A stretch of 64,000 nt of DNA, taken from NCBI GenBank assembly GCA_963743325.1, contig CAVUOZ010000005.1:682001-746000 (forward strand), given 5' to 3'. The stretch is from DATFVA01 sp963743325. GTDB lineage: Bacteria; Bacteroidota; Ignavibacteria; Ignavibacteriales; Ignavibacteriaceae. Below are positions 46,397 through 56,477 of the stretch, piece by piece. A model generated the notes under the pieces. That model had not been told where the DNA came from, did not search any database, and saw only the letters and a list, made by a program, of their open reading frames with translations. The position numbers were made by a program, and so were the translations under genes. The first letter of the stretch is position 1. Every line of letters begins with the position of its first letter.

Positions 46397-46909
46397 ATGC
46401 TTCTGTTGAAAAGAATAGTACTTCCGGTTTTATTCATTACCATATTATTCTCTGAAGGATGTGATAAAGGAATTGAACCGAGACCGGCAGATGAGATTCC
46501 GGGATTTTCAGGAAGGATTACCTTTATCGGAGCCTGGCCGGATAGTATTACCAGAACTCACATCGTTGTTTTTGACAGCCTGCTGGAAGATCCTAATGAC
46601 TTTAGTCTGTACAACCTGAAATTTATTAGCGACATAATTCCATATTGGGTTAGTTATTATGATTTTGATTCACGTAATAATCCATATGTACCAATTCAGG
46701 CGGGAGAATATGCATATGTCGCAGTCGTCCAGCAGAAAACTCCTCAACTTTCTTTATTGAGAAAAGACTGGATTGTCGTCGGGATTTATTATGCTTATGG
46801 AGATATTACTCATCCCGGCGGGTTAATAATTCCGGATAAAACATTTATAAGAAATATAAACATCTGGTGCGATTTTAATAATCCCCCTCCACAACCGCCG
46901 GGTGGATAA
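46397..46909 (+). CDS. Lipoprotein of unknown function
   Basis: A 170-residue protein with a lipoprotein signal ending in the lipobox FSEGC (about C22). The body is rich in Tyr, Ile and Pro, with GFSGRITFIGAWPDSITRTH near residue 36 and a proline-rich end NPPPQPPGG. No family was recognised. It sits 8 nt after purM and 3 nt before the TonB receptor gene, so it may be a surface partner lipoprotein of that receptor. Confidence 0.7.
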   Translation: MLLLKRIVLPVLFITILFSEGCDKGIEPRPADEIPGFSGRITFIGAWPDSITRTHIVVFDSLLEDPNDFSLYNLKFISDIIPYWVSYYDFDSRNNPYVPIQAGEYAYVAVVQQKTPQLSLLRKDWIVVGIYYAYGDITHPGGLIIPDKTFIRNINIWCDFNNPPPQPPGG

Positions 46910-46912
46910 GTT

Positions 46913-49072
46913 ATGAAAATAGTTTATTTAAATATATTCCTATTGATATTAACTGCTCAAACAGCAGCTCAATCTTTTTCGATAAGAGGTAAGGTAACTG
47001 ATTCCAATAACGATCCCCTTTTTGGTGTAAATATTATTTTAACCGGAACGAAGACAGGAACATCTTCCGATGAAAAGGGCAATTATATAATTGAGAACCT
47101 TATCAATGGTGACTATAATCTCGAATTTTCTGCCGTTGGATATGAAGATGTTCTAAGGAATATTACACTAAAAAGTGAATCAGTTTTTCTTAATATTGCA
47201 ATGGTTGAGAAAGCAGTAGAAACAGAACAGGTGATTATAACTGCCGGAAAAAGGGAGCAGTATATTTCTGAATTACCTGTCAGTGCTGAAGTCATAAAGT
47301 CAGATGAATTTTCAAAAAAGAATTTTAGTAACCTCGAAAATGCTCTTCGTTATGTTCCCGGAGTAAATATGACTGAAGACCAGATAAGTATACGCGGTTC
47401 CAGTGGATACAGCAGGGGAGCCGGTTCAAGAGTCCTTCTTGCTCTCGATGGTATTCCTTTTTATACCGGCGATACAGGCGAGACAATCTGGGAAATGATT
47501 CCCACTCCCGTTATTCAGAGAGTGGAGATAATAAAAGGTGCAGCCAGTTCGCTGTACGGCTCAACAGCTATTGGCGGAGTGGTGAATGTTATTACAAGCG
47601 ATATTCCTGATAAACCGGCGACTTTTTTCAACTCTTTTATAGGAGTGTACAATAAACCATCATATAATGAATGGAAATGGTCTGATGAAAGCAGGCTCTT
47701 TAATGGTTTGACATTGGCGCATACACAGAAGTTTGGTGCATTTGGCATTGAAGCTTCATTAACACGGCTCGAGGACATGAGCTACAGACAAAACGGTTAT
47801 ACACATAAATACATCGGATTTCTTAAGAGCAGCTTTGAAATAACCCCGGCAAGCTCAATTACAATTCTTGCCAATACTTTGAATAAGAAAGGCGGGAACT
47901 TTTATTACTGGAAAGATTCACGGGATGCTCTTATCCCTACTGATGATCAGCAAGGGCAAACAGTCACAACTGCACGATATCTCTTTGGAGCCATTTACAA
48001 AAATGTTTTTAGTGAAGATCTTCTATTGAATGTAAAAACGAGTTATTACAGAACCGACTGGAACGATACTTCTCCGGCGATGGATAATTCCCTGACCAAT
48101 CTCTACCGCGGAGAAATTCAACTTAATAAAAGCTTTTCCAATAACCTGGTTATTGTAACAGGAATAGAAGGATTAAGTTCTAATGTAAAATCTAATCTTT
48201 TTGGAAATCCCGATATGGTCAGCGGAGGAATTTATGTGCAGGGAGATATCTCATATTTCAGACCTTTAACCATCTCGGCGGGAATACGCTTTGATTACTC
48301 CAGGCTTGATACTTTAGAAGGTGAAAATGCTTTATCTCCAAAAATCGGATTGAATTATAGAGCAGCAGATAATTTTATCCTTCGTGCTTCGGCCGGGACA
48401 GGTTTCCGTGCGCCCTCATTAGCAGAAGCATTTACATCAACCTCAGCGAGCGGTATAATTATTAAACCAAATCCTGACTTAAAATCCGAGACAAATTTTA
48501 CTTTCGAAATTGGAGGGAATTATCAGCCTTTTGATGGGCTCAATCTTGATGCTGCATTATTTCAGAGCGAATATTATGATTTTATAGAGCCAAGAATAGA
48601 TCCGGCCGACGGATTTGCGGTTTTCAGTAATGTGACCCGTGCAAGGATACAGGGTTTTGAGTCTGATATTGAGTCCGGACTTTTTAATAAAGCAGTCAGT
48701 TTAACGTTTAGCTATACATATTTATGGACAAGAGACTTAAACAAGCAGAAGGCTCTCAAGTATCGTCCCAGACATATTTTTCTTGGAAAAGTGGATTATT
48801 ACCTGGACAATTTAAATTTGGGTGCAGATTTCAGGTTCTGGAGCCAAGTGGAAGAAATAGATGATGAACTTGTGAGAATCATTAATGACGGCGATCTCCG
48901 GGTTGCAGTATATGCACTCGATCTGAGAGCATCGTATAATTTTAGTTCGATGGGTATTCCAATCTCAGTTTTTCTTAATGCGGATAATGTCTTAAATTAT
49001 AACTATATTGAATTAATTGGAAATTTAAAACCTGTCAGAAATTATTCTTTAAGTTTACAGTTTAATTTCTGA
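46913..49072 (+). CDS. TonB-dependent outer-membrane receptor
   Basis: A 719-residue receptor. A signal peptide (about 1-19) is followed by a carboxypeptidase-regulatory-like domain (residues 24-100, IRGKVTDSNNDPLFGVNIIL with GTSSDEKGNYIIENL). The plug domain has the consensus VPGVNMTEDQISIRGSSGYS (about 143) and RVEIIKGAASSLYGSTAIGG (about 202). The C-terminal beta-barrel reads GTGFRAPSLAEAF and ends LQFNF. It imports an unknown substrate, possibly a siderophore or vitamin, using TonB energy. The partner lipoprotein-like gene precedes it. Confidence 0.92.
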   Translation: MKIVYLNIFLLILTAQTAAQSFSIRGKVTDSNNDPLFGVNIILTGTKTGTSSDEKGNYIIENLINGDYNLEFSAVGYEDVLRNITLKSESVFLNIAMVEKAVETEQVIITAGKREQYISELPVSAEVIKSDEFSKKNFSNLENALRYVPGVNMTEDQISIRGSSGYSRGAGSRVLLALDGIPFYTGDTGETIWEMIPTPVIQRVEIIKGAASSLYGSTAIGGVVNVITSDIPDKPATFFNSFIGVYNKPSYNEWKWSDESRLFNGLTLAHTQKFGAFGIEASLTRLEDMSYRQNGYTHKYIGFLKSSFEITPASSITILANTLNKKGGNFYYWKDSRDALIPTDDQQGQTVTTARYLFGAIYKNVFSEDLLLNVKTSYYRTDWNDTSPAMDNSLTNLYRGEIQLNKSFSNNLVIVTGIEGLSSNVKSNLFGNPDMVSGGIYVQGDISYFRPLTISAGIRFDYSRLDTLEGENALSPKIGLNYRAADNFILRASAGTGFRAPSLAEAFTSTSASGIIIKPNPDLKSETNFTFEIGGNYQPFDGLNLDAALFQSEYYDFIEPRIDPADGFAVFSNVTRARIQGFESDIESGLFNKAVSLTFSYTYLWTRDLNKQKALKYRPRHIFLGKVDYYLDNLNLGADFRFWSQVEEIDDELVRIINDGDLRVAVYALDLRASYNFSSMGIPISVFLNADNVLNYNYIELIGNLKPVRNYSLSLQFNF

Positions 49073-49084
49073 AGCGGGGGACCT

Positions 49085-50446
49085 ATGTTTATCGATACAC
49101 ACTCACACTTATTTTTGCCAAACTTTGAAAATGACCTTGATGAGGTTATTGAAAGAGCAAAGCTTAACAAGGTTGATTATATCATCGTTCCCGCAACTGA
49201 TATTGCCACCGCAAAGCAAAGTCTCCGGCTGGCTGATAAATACGATTTGATTTATGCTGCTGTCGGCGTGCATCCGCATGACACTAAAGACTGGGATACC
49301 TCCTGGCTCCAGGAAATTGAAGAGCTATCAAAACATCCCAAAGTGGTGGCAATCGGAGAGATAGGCCTGGACTATTACTACGATTTTTCTCCGAAAGAAA
49401 AACAGATTGAAGCATTTAAAGCCCAGCTTGAACTTGCTATTAAGCTTAAACTTCCGGTAGTAATCCATAACCGGGACTCTGATGAGGATATGATGAAAAT
49501 TGTTTCCTCGTACTGCGGAAATGATCTTAGAGCCCAGTTCCATTGCTTCAATTCTTCTCTTGATGATGCTCTCGAATACATTAAGATGAATCATATAATT
49601 TCCTTCACAGGGAATATCACATTTAAGAAATCTGATGACTTGCGTAAGGTCTTATCGGGAATAAGTCTTGATAATCTTCTCCTTGAAACTGATTCCCCGT
49701 TTATGACTCCTGAACCCAATAGAGGTAAAAGGAATGAACCTGCAAATGTAAAACTGGTTGCCGAAAGAATTGCCGAAGTTCATAAATTAAAAATGGAAGA
49801 CATAGCAAAGGCTACGTCTTTTAATGCATTTAGATTTTTCGGACTGGGTAATAAAAATAAAATCAGCTACACCTACCCGATAGGGAAAAATCTTTATATA
49901 AATATAACAAACAGGTGTAATGCCGATTGTTTTTTCTGCAACAGGAAAGGTGATGCCACGTTGCATGGTTATAACCTGAAGATGACAAAAGATGAAGAGC
50001 CGCCGGCAGAAGTATATATTGAAGAAATCGGTGATCCTGCAAATTTTGGTGAAATCGTTTTCTGCGGTTACGGGGAACCCACTATCCGCTGGGATGTTGT
50101 AAAGAAGGTTGCCAGATATGTTAAAGAAAATGGCGGCAGAACCAGGTTGAATACAAACGGTCACGGAAGCTTTATAAATAAAAGAGATATAACCCCCGAA
50201 TTCAAAGGAGTGATTGATATTGTTTCTATCAGCATCAATACGGTGGACCCAAGACAGTACGCAAAAATTATGAAGCTTGATACGCGCTTCTTTAATGAGA
50301 TGGTTACTTTCGCAAAAAGTGTTAAACAGTATGTTGAGAAACTTGTGATGAGTGTTGTCTCAATCGATGAGATCGAAATAGGGAAAGCGAAGGAGGTTGT
50401 TGAAACTAAATTCGGTGCAGAATTCAGAGTACGGCCGTATTTCTGA
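49085..50446 (+). CDS. TatD-family nuclease fused to a radical-SAM domain
   Basis: A 453-residue fusion. Residues about 1-260 are a TatD metallo-deoxyribonuclease: FIDTHSHLFLPNF (metal His), VGVHPHDTKDW, IGEIGLDYYYDFSPKEKQI, VVIHNRDSDEDM and LLETDSPFMTPEPNRGKRNE. From about 262 a separate radical-SAM domain begins, with TNRCNADCFFCNRKG (CxxxCxxC) and CGYGEPTIRWDVVKKVARYV and RLNTNGHG. Elsewhere the same radical-SAM type is usually a separate protein beside TatD. The substrate is unknown; DNA or RNA quality control is possible. The TGA at 50444-50446 is followed one base later by the next start. Confidence 0.88.
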   Translation: MFIDTHSHLFLPNFENDLDEVIERAKLNKVDYIIVPATDIATAKQSLRLADKYDLIYAAVGVHPHDTKDWDTSWLQEIEELSKHPKVVAIGEIGLDYYYDFSPKEKQIEAFKAQLELAIKLKLPVVIHNRDSDEDMMKIVSSYCGNDLRAQFHCFNSSLDDALEYIKMNHIISFTGNITFKKSDDLRKVLSGISLDNLLLETDSPFMTPEPNRGKRNEPANVKLVAERIAEVHKLKMEDIAKATSFNAFRFFGLGNKNKISYTYPIGKNLYINITNRCNADCFFCNRKGDATLHGYNLKMTKDEEPPAEVYIEEIGDPANFGEIVFCGYGEPTIRWDVVKKVARYVKENGGRTRLNTNGHGSFINKRDITPEFKGVIDIVSISINTVDPRQYAKIMKLDTRFFNEMVTFAKSVKQYVEKLVMSVVSIDEIEIGKAKEVVETKFGAEFRVRPYF

Positions 50447-50447
50447 T

Positions 50448-51884
50448 ATGATTAGAATATATTTAATCGTAATAATTCTTCTTTTTCCCTCCACCGGAAT
50501 TTTCCCGCAGTTAAATAAAGTTCAGCTTAAGAATAAAATTGATGAGCTTCTTAAAGACGATTTCTTTAACTCTGCGACCATTGCTATTGACGCGTATGAT
50601 TTGACAACCGGTGAGTATCTTTATCAGATGAACGAAAAGAAACTTCTCAACCCGGCTTCGAATATGAAAATAATTACTGATGCTGCCGGACTTATTTTCC
50701 TTGGCCCGAGGTATAACTTCATTACTTCCCTCCAATATAACGGTGAAATTGTAAATAAGACATTAACCGGTGATTTATTTGTAGTAGGAGGGTTCGATCC
50801 TGATTTCACTACTGCGGACCTCGGTAAATTTATAAACGATCTTAAGAGAGCAGGAATTGGTGAAATATCGGGGAACCTGTATGCTGATGTTTCCAGGAAG
50901 GATTCAGTTTTTTGGGGTTGGGGCTGGATGTGGGATGATGATCCTTCAACTGATGCGCCTTATCTCTCGGCCTTAAATATTAATAGCAATTCTATTGATG
51001 TTATTGTTACGGGCACTGTTCAGGGAGAGAAAGCCAGTGTTACCACTGAACCGGAAACAGACTACATAAAAATTATTAATAACACTGTTACATCCGTCGT
51101 TGATCAACAAAACATTTATATAACAAGGGACTGGCGTAACAGAAAGAATGATATTTACGTAAGCGGATTTATACTCCCGCCTAAGTTCACAGAGGTTGAT
51201 ACTGTTGAAGGTAGTGTAAACATATATAGACCTGACCTGTACTTTCTTACACTCTTTAAGGAGGCATTGGAAAAAAGCGGAATCAAATTCAGCGGGAAAA
51301 TCGGCTTGCAAAAAAAACCATCCTCTGCAAAATGGGTATCTGTTTTCAGCCGTCAATATGATGCCGTGATATATTATATGAATAAGCACAGCGATAATTT
51401 AAGTGCTGAAATGACGCTTTATTCACTCGCTGCCTCTTTCAATACCTATCCTGTCTCAGCAGTCCAGGGGATAAAAGTTGTTGATTCACTTTTTACATTA
51501 TGCGGTGTCGATAAACATGAATATGTTATCGCAGATGGTTCCGGTGTTTCAAGATACAACCTTTTGAGTGCAGAACAGATACTGAGTGTATTAAAGTATA
51601 TGTACTCAATTAATCCTGATTTATTTCAACTGTACTATAATTCCTTACCTGTCGCCGGGATAGATGGCACCCTGGGTAAGAGAATGAACGGGACGAATGC
51701 AGAAGGGAAAGTTCACGCAAAGACAGGAACACTCCAGGGAGTAAGTTGTCTGTCGGGGTATGTTAGCGGTAAAAATAATCATTTAATTGCTTTTTCTATA
51801 CTTGAGCAAAACTTTGTATACCAGACTTCGTACGCTAGATATATTCAGGATCAGATTTGCGAACTGCTTTCAAATTACGAGTAA
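50448..51884 (+). CDS. dacB: D-alanyl-D-alanine carboxypeptidase/endopeptidase (PBP4-type)
   Basis: A 478-residue exported peptidase of the S13 family acting on peptidoglycan cross-links. A signal peptide occupies about 1-20 from ATG 50448. Catalytic motifs are SxxK in LLNPASNMKIITDAAG (about 70), the SDN motif in MNKHSDNLSAEMTL (about 315) and KTG in VHAKTGTLQGVSCLSGYV (about 424). The insert domain and length fit DacB. ATG 50448 is chosen because the longer frame overlaps the previous gene and has no site. Confidence 0.9.
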   Translation: MIRIYLIVIILLFPSTGIFPQLNKVQLKNKIDELLKDDFFNSATIAIDAYDLTTGEYLYQMNEKKLLNPASNMKIITDAAGLIFLGPRYNFITSLQYNGEIVNKTLTGDLFVVGGFDPDFTTADLGKFINDLKRAGIGEISGNLYADVSRKDSVFWGWGWMWDDDPSTDAPYLSALNINSNSIDVIVTGTVQGEKASVTTEPETDYIKIINNTVTSVVDQQNIYITRDWRNRKNDIYVSGFILPPKFTEVDTVEGSVNIYRPDLYFLTLFKEALEKSGIKFSGKIGLQKKPSSAKWVSVFSRQYDAVIYYMNKHSDNLSAEMTLYSLAASFNTYPVSAVQGIKVVDSLFTLCGVDKHEYVIADGSGVSRYNLLSAEQILSVLKYMYSINPDLFQLYYNSLPVAGIDGTLGKRMNGTNAEGKVHAKTGTLQGVSCLSGYVSGKNNHLIAFSILEQNFVYQTSYARYIQDQICELLSNYE

Positions 51885-51955
51885 TAGTGTTTTTATATCC
51901 TTCCTGAATTCAATTATTTTATTGGTTAAAATTATTTTTCACAATTTGATATCTG

Positions 51956-52942
51956 ATGAAAGAGAAAAAAATAATCATTCTGTTTATTCTGCTTCTTTTA
52001 TTTACAGGATGTGAGAAAAAAGAAGATAATGAAGTATCGAAGCCGGCATTTGAAATTCAAAAGAATGACAGCATTCCTGTTTTTGGCGGAGAGAATGCTT
52101 ATAATCAGACTAAAGCCCTGGTAGAATCCGGACCGAGAAATCCCGGTTCGACAGGACATTCGCTTGCATTAACTTATCTTCAGAATGAGCTGAATAAATA
52201 CTCCGATGAAGTAAAATTGCAGCCGTTTACTTATCCGGGTTATAACGAAGAACTAAATCTCACCAACATTATTGCAAAATTTAATCCTGAAAATAAAAAC
52301 AGGGTTGTGATCTGTGCGCATTGGGATACAAGACCGCGTTCCGAACATTCAAAGGACACCACTAAACGGGATCTTCCGATATTGGGAGCGAATGACGGAG
52401 CCAGCGGCTGCGGGGTTATTCTTGAACTTGCCCGTGTATTGAATAAAAAAGACTTGAATATCGGAGTAGATCTCGTCTTACTTGATGGTGAAGATTATGG
52501 TAAAGAAAATGATCTGGATAATTACTGCCTCGGAGCAAAATATTATTCAGTTAATATTCCCGGGGGAGTCTATCCCAGGTTTGCTATTCTACTGGATATG
52601 GTAGGTGATAAAGATGCGGTATTTATGAAAGAAGCGGGTTCAATGGAATATGCTCCGGATATTGTAAATCTTATATGGGATATTGCCACACAATTGAATG
52701 ATTCAGCTTTTGTTCCAAAGGAAGGTGAATCAATTTATGATGATCATGTACCTATAAACCTTGCAGGGATTAAAACTGTTGATATTATAGATGCGGACCT
52801 AGTAGGCGCCGATTCACCTATAGAAAGAAGAAATTACTGGCATTCCGATAGAGACACAATGGAAAATATCGGACAGGGTACTTTGCAGCAGGTTGGCGAT
52901 GTTCTGGTCTATTTACTTTATTCACTTCATTTTAACTCATGA
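51956..52942 (+). CDS. M28-family peptidase / glutaminyl-cyclase-like lipoprotein
   Basis: A 328-residue lipoprotein (lipobox LFTGC, about C19) with a zinc-peptidase fold. Ligands are in ICAHWDTRPRSEH (about 121), ILGANDGASGCGVILELARV (Asp about 145), LLDGEDYG (Glu/Asp about 180) and YWHSDRDTMENI (His near 303). The GASGCGVILELAR and DILDADL-like segments resemble bacterial glutaminyl-peptide cyclotransferases more than aminopeptidases. Both are possible. It is bound to a membrane facing the periplasm or surface. Confidence 0.85.
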   Translation: MKEKKIIILFILLLLFTGCEKKEDNEVSKPAFEIQKNDSIPVFGGENAYNQTKALVESGPRNPGSTGHSLALTYLQNELNKYSDEVKLQPFTYPGYNEELNLTNIIAKFNPENKNRVVICAHWDTRPRSEHSKDTTKRDLPILGANDGASGCGVILELARVLNKKDLNIGVDLVLLDGEDYGKENDLDNYCLGAKYYSVNIPGGVYPRFAILLDMVGDKDAVFMKEAGSMEYAPDIVNLIWDIATQLNDSAFVPKEGESIYDDHVPINLAGIKTVDIIDADLVGADSPIERRNYWHSDRDTMENIGQGTLQQVGDVLVYLLYSLHFNS

Positions 52943-53790
52943 TGAGAAAGTATAAAGAATTTCTTATAACGGCCGAACCATTTAATGTAGATTTGCTTTC
53001 CAGTATTTTGTGGGAACTTGAGATTACAGGTATAAACGAAGATGTGAATTGTCTCCGCGTATTTGCTTACCTGGAAAGTAATCTTGATCGGGATAGAGTA
53101 ATTGACCAGCTAAATAAACTAAGTCTTGAAGGTCTCCTTCGGAATTTTAGTGTCGAGGAATCTGTCTTCGAAGAAAAAAACTGGAATGAAGAGTGGGAAA
53201 AGTCCCTGAATATCATCCAGGTGACGGATAAAATCGTAATTAAACCTTCTTTTATAAATTATGATAAAAAGAAGGAGGAAATTGTAATAACAATCGATCC
53301 CAAAATGTCTTTTGGTACCGGCGAACATCAGACAACTAGACTGGTTATTCAGCTCCTGGAAACATATGCGAGACCGGGGATGAAAATACTTGACTCAGGA
53401 ACAGGAACAGGAATTCTCGCTATTGCAGCAGTAAAACTCGGAGCTTCACGAGTGATAGGATTTGATACTGACGAATTGTGTTACGAAAATGCTGAGGAAA
53501 ACTGTAAGATAAATAGTGTATCTGATCAGGTTGAAATCAGGATAGGTGACATAAATATTATACCGGAAAATAATTTTGATTTAATCCTGGCCAATATTCA
53601 AAAGAATATTTTACTGGATCTATCAGGTGACTTTTCAAAAAAACTTTGCAGCAAAGGTGTAATTTTACTATCCGGATTACTTAAGGAGGACGAGAAGGAT
53701 ATTATTAAGGACTATATATCTAAAGGATTCCGGCATTTAGAAACCAGGCAGATTGATGAGTGGATAGCTATATGTTTGGTAAAAAATTAA
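52939..53790 (+). CDS. prmA: Ribosomal protein L11 methyltransferase
   Basis: A 283-residue SAM-dependent methyltransferase acting on L11. NWNEEWEKSLNIIQVTDKIV (about 75), the IDPKMSFGTGEHQTTRLVIQ motif (about 119), the SAM loop LDSGTGTGILAIAAVKLGAS (about 151) and NFDLILANIQKNILLDL (about 213) are family hallmarks. ATGATG at 52939 overlaps the upstream TGA; either ATG may start. Confidence 0.93.
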   Translation: MMRKYKEFLITAEPFNVDLLSSILWELEITGINEDVNCLRVFAYLESNLDRDRVIDQLNKLSLEGLLRNFSVEESVFEEKNWNEEWEKSLNIIQVTDKIVIKPSFINYDKKKEEIVITIDPKMSFGTGEHQTTRLVIQLLETYARPGMKILDSGTGTGILAIAAVKLGASRVIGFDTDELCYENAEENCKINSVSDQVEIRIGDINIIPENNFDLILANIQKNILLDLSGDFSKKLCSKGVILLSGLLKEDEKDIIKDYISKGFRHLETRQIDEWIAICLVKN

Positions 53791-53795
53791 AAACC

Positions 53796-55460
53796 TTACC
53801 ACCTATAGACTATTTCTCCTCCTACGATGGTCATTTCGGCTTTTACCTCTTTTATTTTGACTGGATCAATTCTTAGAAGGTCATCGCTCAAAACGACAAA
53901 GTCTGCCAGCTTTCCGGGTTCAATACTTCCTTTTTCATTTTCTGAAAATTCTGCAAAAGCACTGTTTAGTGTATAACATTTTACTGCTTCTTCAATCGAA
54001 ATTTTTTGTTCCGGTATCCAGCCTTCCGGATTTTTGCCGTCTACCGTTCTCCGTGTAACTGCTGCATAAAGAGTTAAAAAAGGATCGATAGTTACAACCG
54101 GCCAGTCAGTGCCAAAACACATCACCGTGTTATTATCTAAAAATGACCTGTATGGATGTGTATATTTTATTCGTTCTTTACCAATCCGTTTTACTGCCCA
54201 TACGCCGTCTTCAATAACATGAGTGGGCTGAACTGAGGCAATTACGCCAATTTTTGCGAAACGGGGGATATCTGTAGGACGAACATGCTGCGCATGTTCG
54301 ATCCTGAATCTCCTGTCCCATCCAGGATTTTCATTTTTTATTTCTTCATACAAATCCAACATATAAGAATTTGCTCTGTCGCCGATCGCATGAGTAGAAA
54401 CCTGTATTCTATTATTATCAGCGTCAGCAGTCCATTTTTTCAATTTTCCGTCAAGAACGATATCGTTCGGCAGTCCTGTATTTGCGATATCTCCCTCGTA
54501 TGGTTCGAAGAACCATGCTGAACTGGATCCCAATGAACCGTCAGAGTATGCTTTTACAGCACCCAGTTTCAAAAAATTATCTCCGGAACCGGTTTTAATA
54601 TTTTTACTAATTAAATTTTTATAATCCTCAATCGGCCATCTGATTGAGATTCTGCAGGTAAGCTTTCCTTCCGATTCAAGTTTTTTATACGCTGCATATG
54701 CAGGAATTTCCTCCATTGAAAATATATCCTGGACACTGGTTATGCCGAATCGTTTTGCCTCATTCAGAGAGGTTAGTGCAGCCTCATAAAAATCAGCATC
54801 ATTATGATCGGGTATAATATTATAAATAAGATTCATCGCATTATCTTTTAATATGCCTGTCGGTTCGTTTGTATTGGGATCCTTAACTATCAGTCCCCCT
54901 TCGGGGCTAAGTGTTTCCCTGGTAATTCCTGCAAGTTCTAGCGCCCTGGAATTAGCCAGTCCTGAATGTCCATCCATCCTGCTTACAAAAACGGGAGTGC
55001 CTGCAGTGATATCATCGATATCATTTTTAGAAGGGAGGTTTTGTACATCCCAGCTTTCTTGATCCCACCTGCCTCCTGTTACCCGTTTGCCAGGGAACCT
55101 TTTTACATAATCCGAAAGAATTTTCCTAAACTCGTTTATTGATTTTGCCGGTCGGAGATCGATCCCCATCAGGTAAAATCCGCCGCTTAAAAAATGAAGA
55201 TGTGCATCATTGAAACCCGGCATCATAAACTTTCCGTCCAGATCAATAATCCCGGTAGAATCATCAATTTTCGATTTAACTTCATCGTTGGTCCCCACAA
55301 ATACGATTCTGTCACCTTCGACTAAAACCGCCTCAGCCTTAGGCTGCTTTTCATTTACAGTATAAATATTACCATTTATAAATGCTTTCCTATGCTGAGC
55401 GAAGTTTGTTGTCATAATAATAATTGTGCAGATTGTTAATAAATAAATTCTCTGAAGCAT
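53796..55460 (-). CDS. Exported amidohydrolase (YtcJ-like, amidohydrolase family 3)
   Basis: A 554-residue metal-dependent amidohydrolase with a signal peptide (about 1-21). The metal motif is PGFNDAHLHFLSGG (about 82-95). RITGGRWDQESWDVQNLP-like sequence, HSGLANSRALELAG (about 175) and RIEHAQHVRPTDI (about 379), the Asp in CFGTDWPVVTIDPF (about 448) and the SIEPGKLADFVVLSDD end are typical of YtcJ-like enzymes. Substrate is unknown. It is convergent with prmA with 5 bp between stops. Confidence 0.88.
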   Translation of the reverse strand: MLQRIYLLTICTIIIMTTNFAQHRKAFINGNIYTVNEKQPKAEAVLVEGDRIVFVGTNDEVKSKIDDSTGIIDLDGKFMMPGFNDAHLHFLSGGFYLMGIDLRPAKSINEFRKILSDYVKRFPGKRVTGGRWDQESWDVQNLPSKNDIDDITAGTPVFVSRMDGHSGLANSRALELAGITRETLSPEGGLIVKDPNTNEPTGILKDNAMNLIYNIIPDHNDADFYEAALTSLNEAKRFGITSVQDIFSMEEIPAYAAYKKLESEGKLTCRISIRWPIEDYKNLISKNIKTGSGDNFLKLGAVKAYSDGSLGSSSAWFFEPYEGDIANTGLPNDIVLDGKLKKWTADADNNRIQVSTHAIGDRANSYMLDLYEEIKNENPGWDRRFRIEHAQHVRPTDIPRFAKIGVIASVQPTHVIEDGVWAVKRIGKERIKYTHPYRSFLDNNTVMCFGTDWPVVTIDPFLTLYAAVTRRTVDGKNPEGWIPEQKISIEEAVKCYTLNSAFAEFSENEKGSIEPGKLADFVVLSDDLLRIDPVKIKEVKAEMTIVGGEIVYRW

Positions 55461-55576
55461 ATTTCTCCCGCTGATGAGTCTGTTTAAATCATACGCTAAT
55501 ATAAAGAAGTGGGAAGTGAAAGGAAATAATTTTGCAGCACTGATTAAAAATCAGAGCCGCAAATATAATGTTAGAT

Positions 55577-55828
55577 TTACTTCAGGAGGAGCATCTTTTT
55601 CGCTGCAGAGTAATCTTGTGTAAATAATTTATATACGTATACCCCGCTGGCAAGCGTAGAAGTATTAAACACTACCGAGTGTCTTCCGGCATCCTGATTT
55701 TCATTTAAAAGATCAGCTACTTCTCTTCCGGTTAAATCATAAACTTTAAGAATAACTTTTCCCTGATTTGAAGTACGATATTGAATAGTAGTTGAAGGAT
55801 TAAATGGATTCGGGTAATTTTGTTCAAG
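55577..55828. repeat. Duplicated T9SS sorting-domain module, copy 1
   Basis: This 252-bp block aligns without gaps to 59289-59540. I count 13 differences, about 95% identity, with a perfect run of more than 80 bp in the middle. The upstream parts of the two genes are unrelated, so the module has been duplicated or homogenised. Confidence 0.9.
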
Positions 55829-56449
55829 TACAAATTCTTCGGGCGATTCGGGTAGGTCGTCTACAGCTAAAACTGTTGTATCTCCATAAGCCACGCCATT
55901 TATTATACAGCAGTACAAGTAATTAACTGTCCCCATATAATCTTCGACAGACATTAACCCAAAATCATCAGACCAGGTTTCATAGTAATCGATTAACGAA
56001 TAATGTATATGAAACAAACGAAGAGTTACCAGTTTGTTAAAAACCCATGTGCGAACTGTATCCACTACGTCCGTCACCAGTGAATCCGTAATCCCTCCCG
56101 GGTCCGGCTGCATCCAGCTATCTCCTGTTTTTGCCCCTATCTTGTAATATATCCTTTCGTGATTAGGTGCGTTATACGAATCCGGCATCCTTTGCACATA
56201 GTAGTTATCGTCACGAAGTCTAACGAAGACATCGTATATTTGTCCATTAAAATTATTATGTATAATAGAATAATGAAGAGTGTCATCGAAGATTATGGTA
56301 GAATCCAAAATGTGACTAAACGGGTAATTCCCTATAAAATAATCATAAACCCAAACATTCCCCGAATCCAAGGGACAAGTGCCGAACACCGGTTGTGCGG
56401 GAGCCGAACCAGTAATTAATATCAGTATTATTCCGTACAAATATTTCAT
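55577..56449 (-). CDS. T9SS-secreted protein, unknown body
   Basis: About 290 residues. ATG 56449 is preferred over TTG 56461. A signal peptide (about 1-18) precedes a body starting FGTCPLDSGNVWVYDYFIGN, with no recognised domain. The C-terminal 84 residues are a T9SS type A sorting domain (LEQNYPNPFNPSTTIQYR, GREVADLLNENQDAGRHSVV, AAKKMLLLK). Such tails send the protein to the cell surface or outside. The tail is nearly identical to that of the gene at 59289-60344. Confidence 0.8.
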   Translation of the reverse strand: MKYLYGIILILITGSAPAQPVFGTCPLDSGNVWVYDYFIGNYPFSHILDSTIIFDDTLHYSIIHNNFNGQIYDVFVRLRDDNYYVQRMPDSYNAPNHERIYYKIGAKTGDSWMQPDPGGITDSLVTDVVDTVRTWVFNKLVTLRLFHIHYSLIDYYETWSDDFGLMSVEDYMGTVNYLYCCIINGVAYGDTTVLAVDDLPESPEEFVLEQNYPNPFNPSTTIQYRTSNQGKVILKVYDLTGREVADLLNENQDAGRHSVVFNTSTLASGVYVYKLFTQDYSAAKKMLLLK

Positions 56450-56477
56450 AATTTCACCCAAAATACCTTTTTGATAA

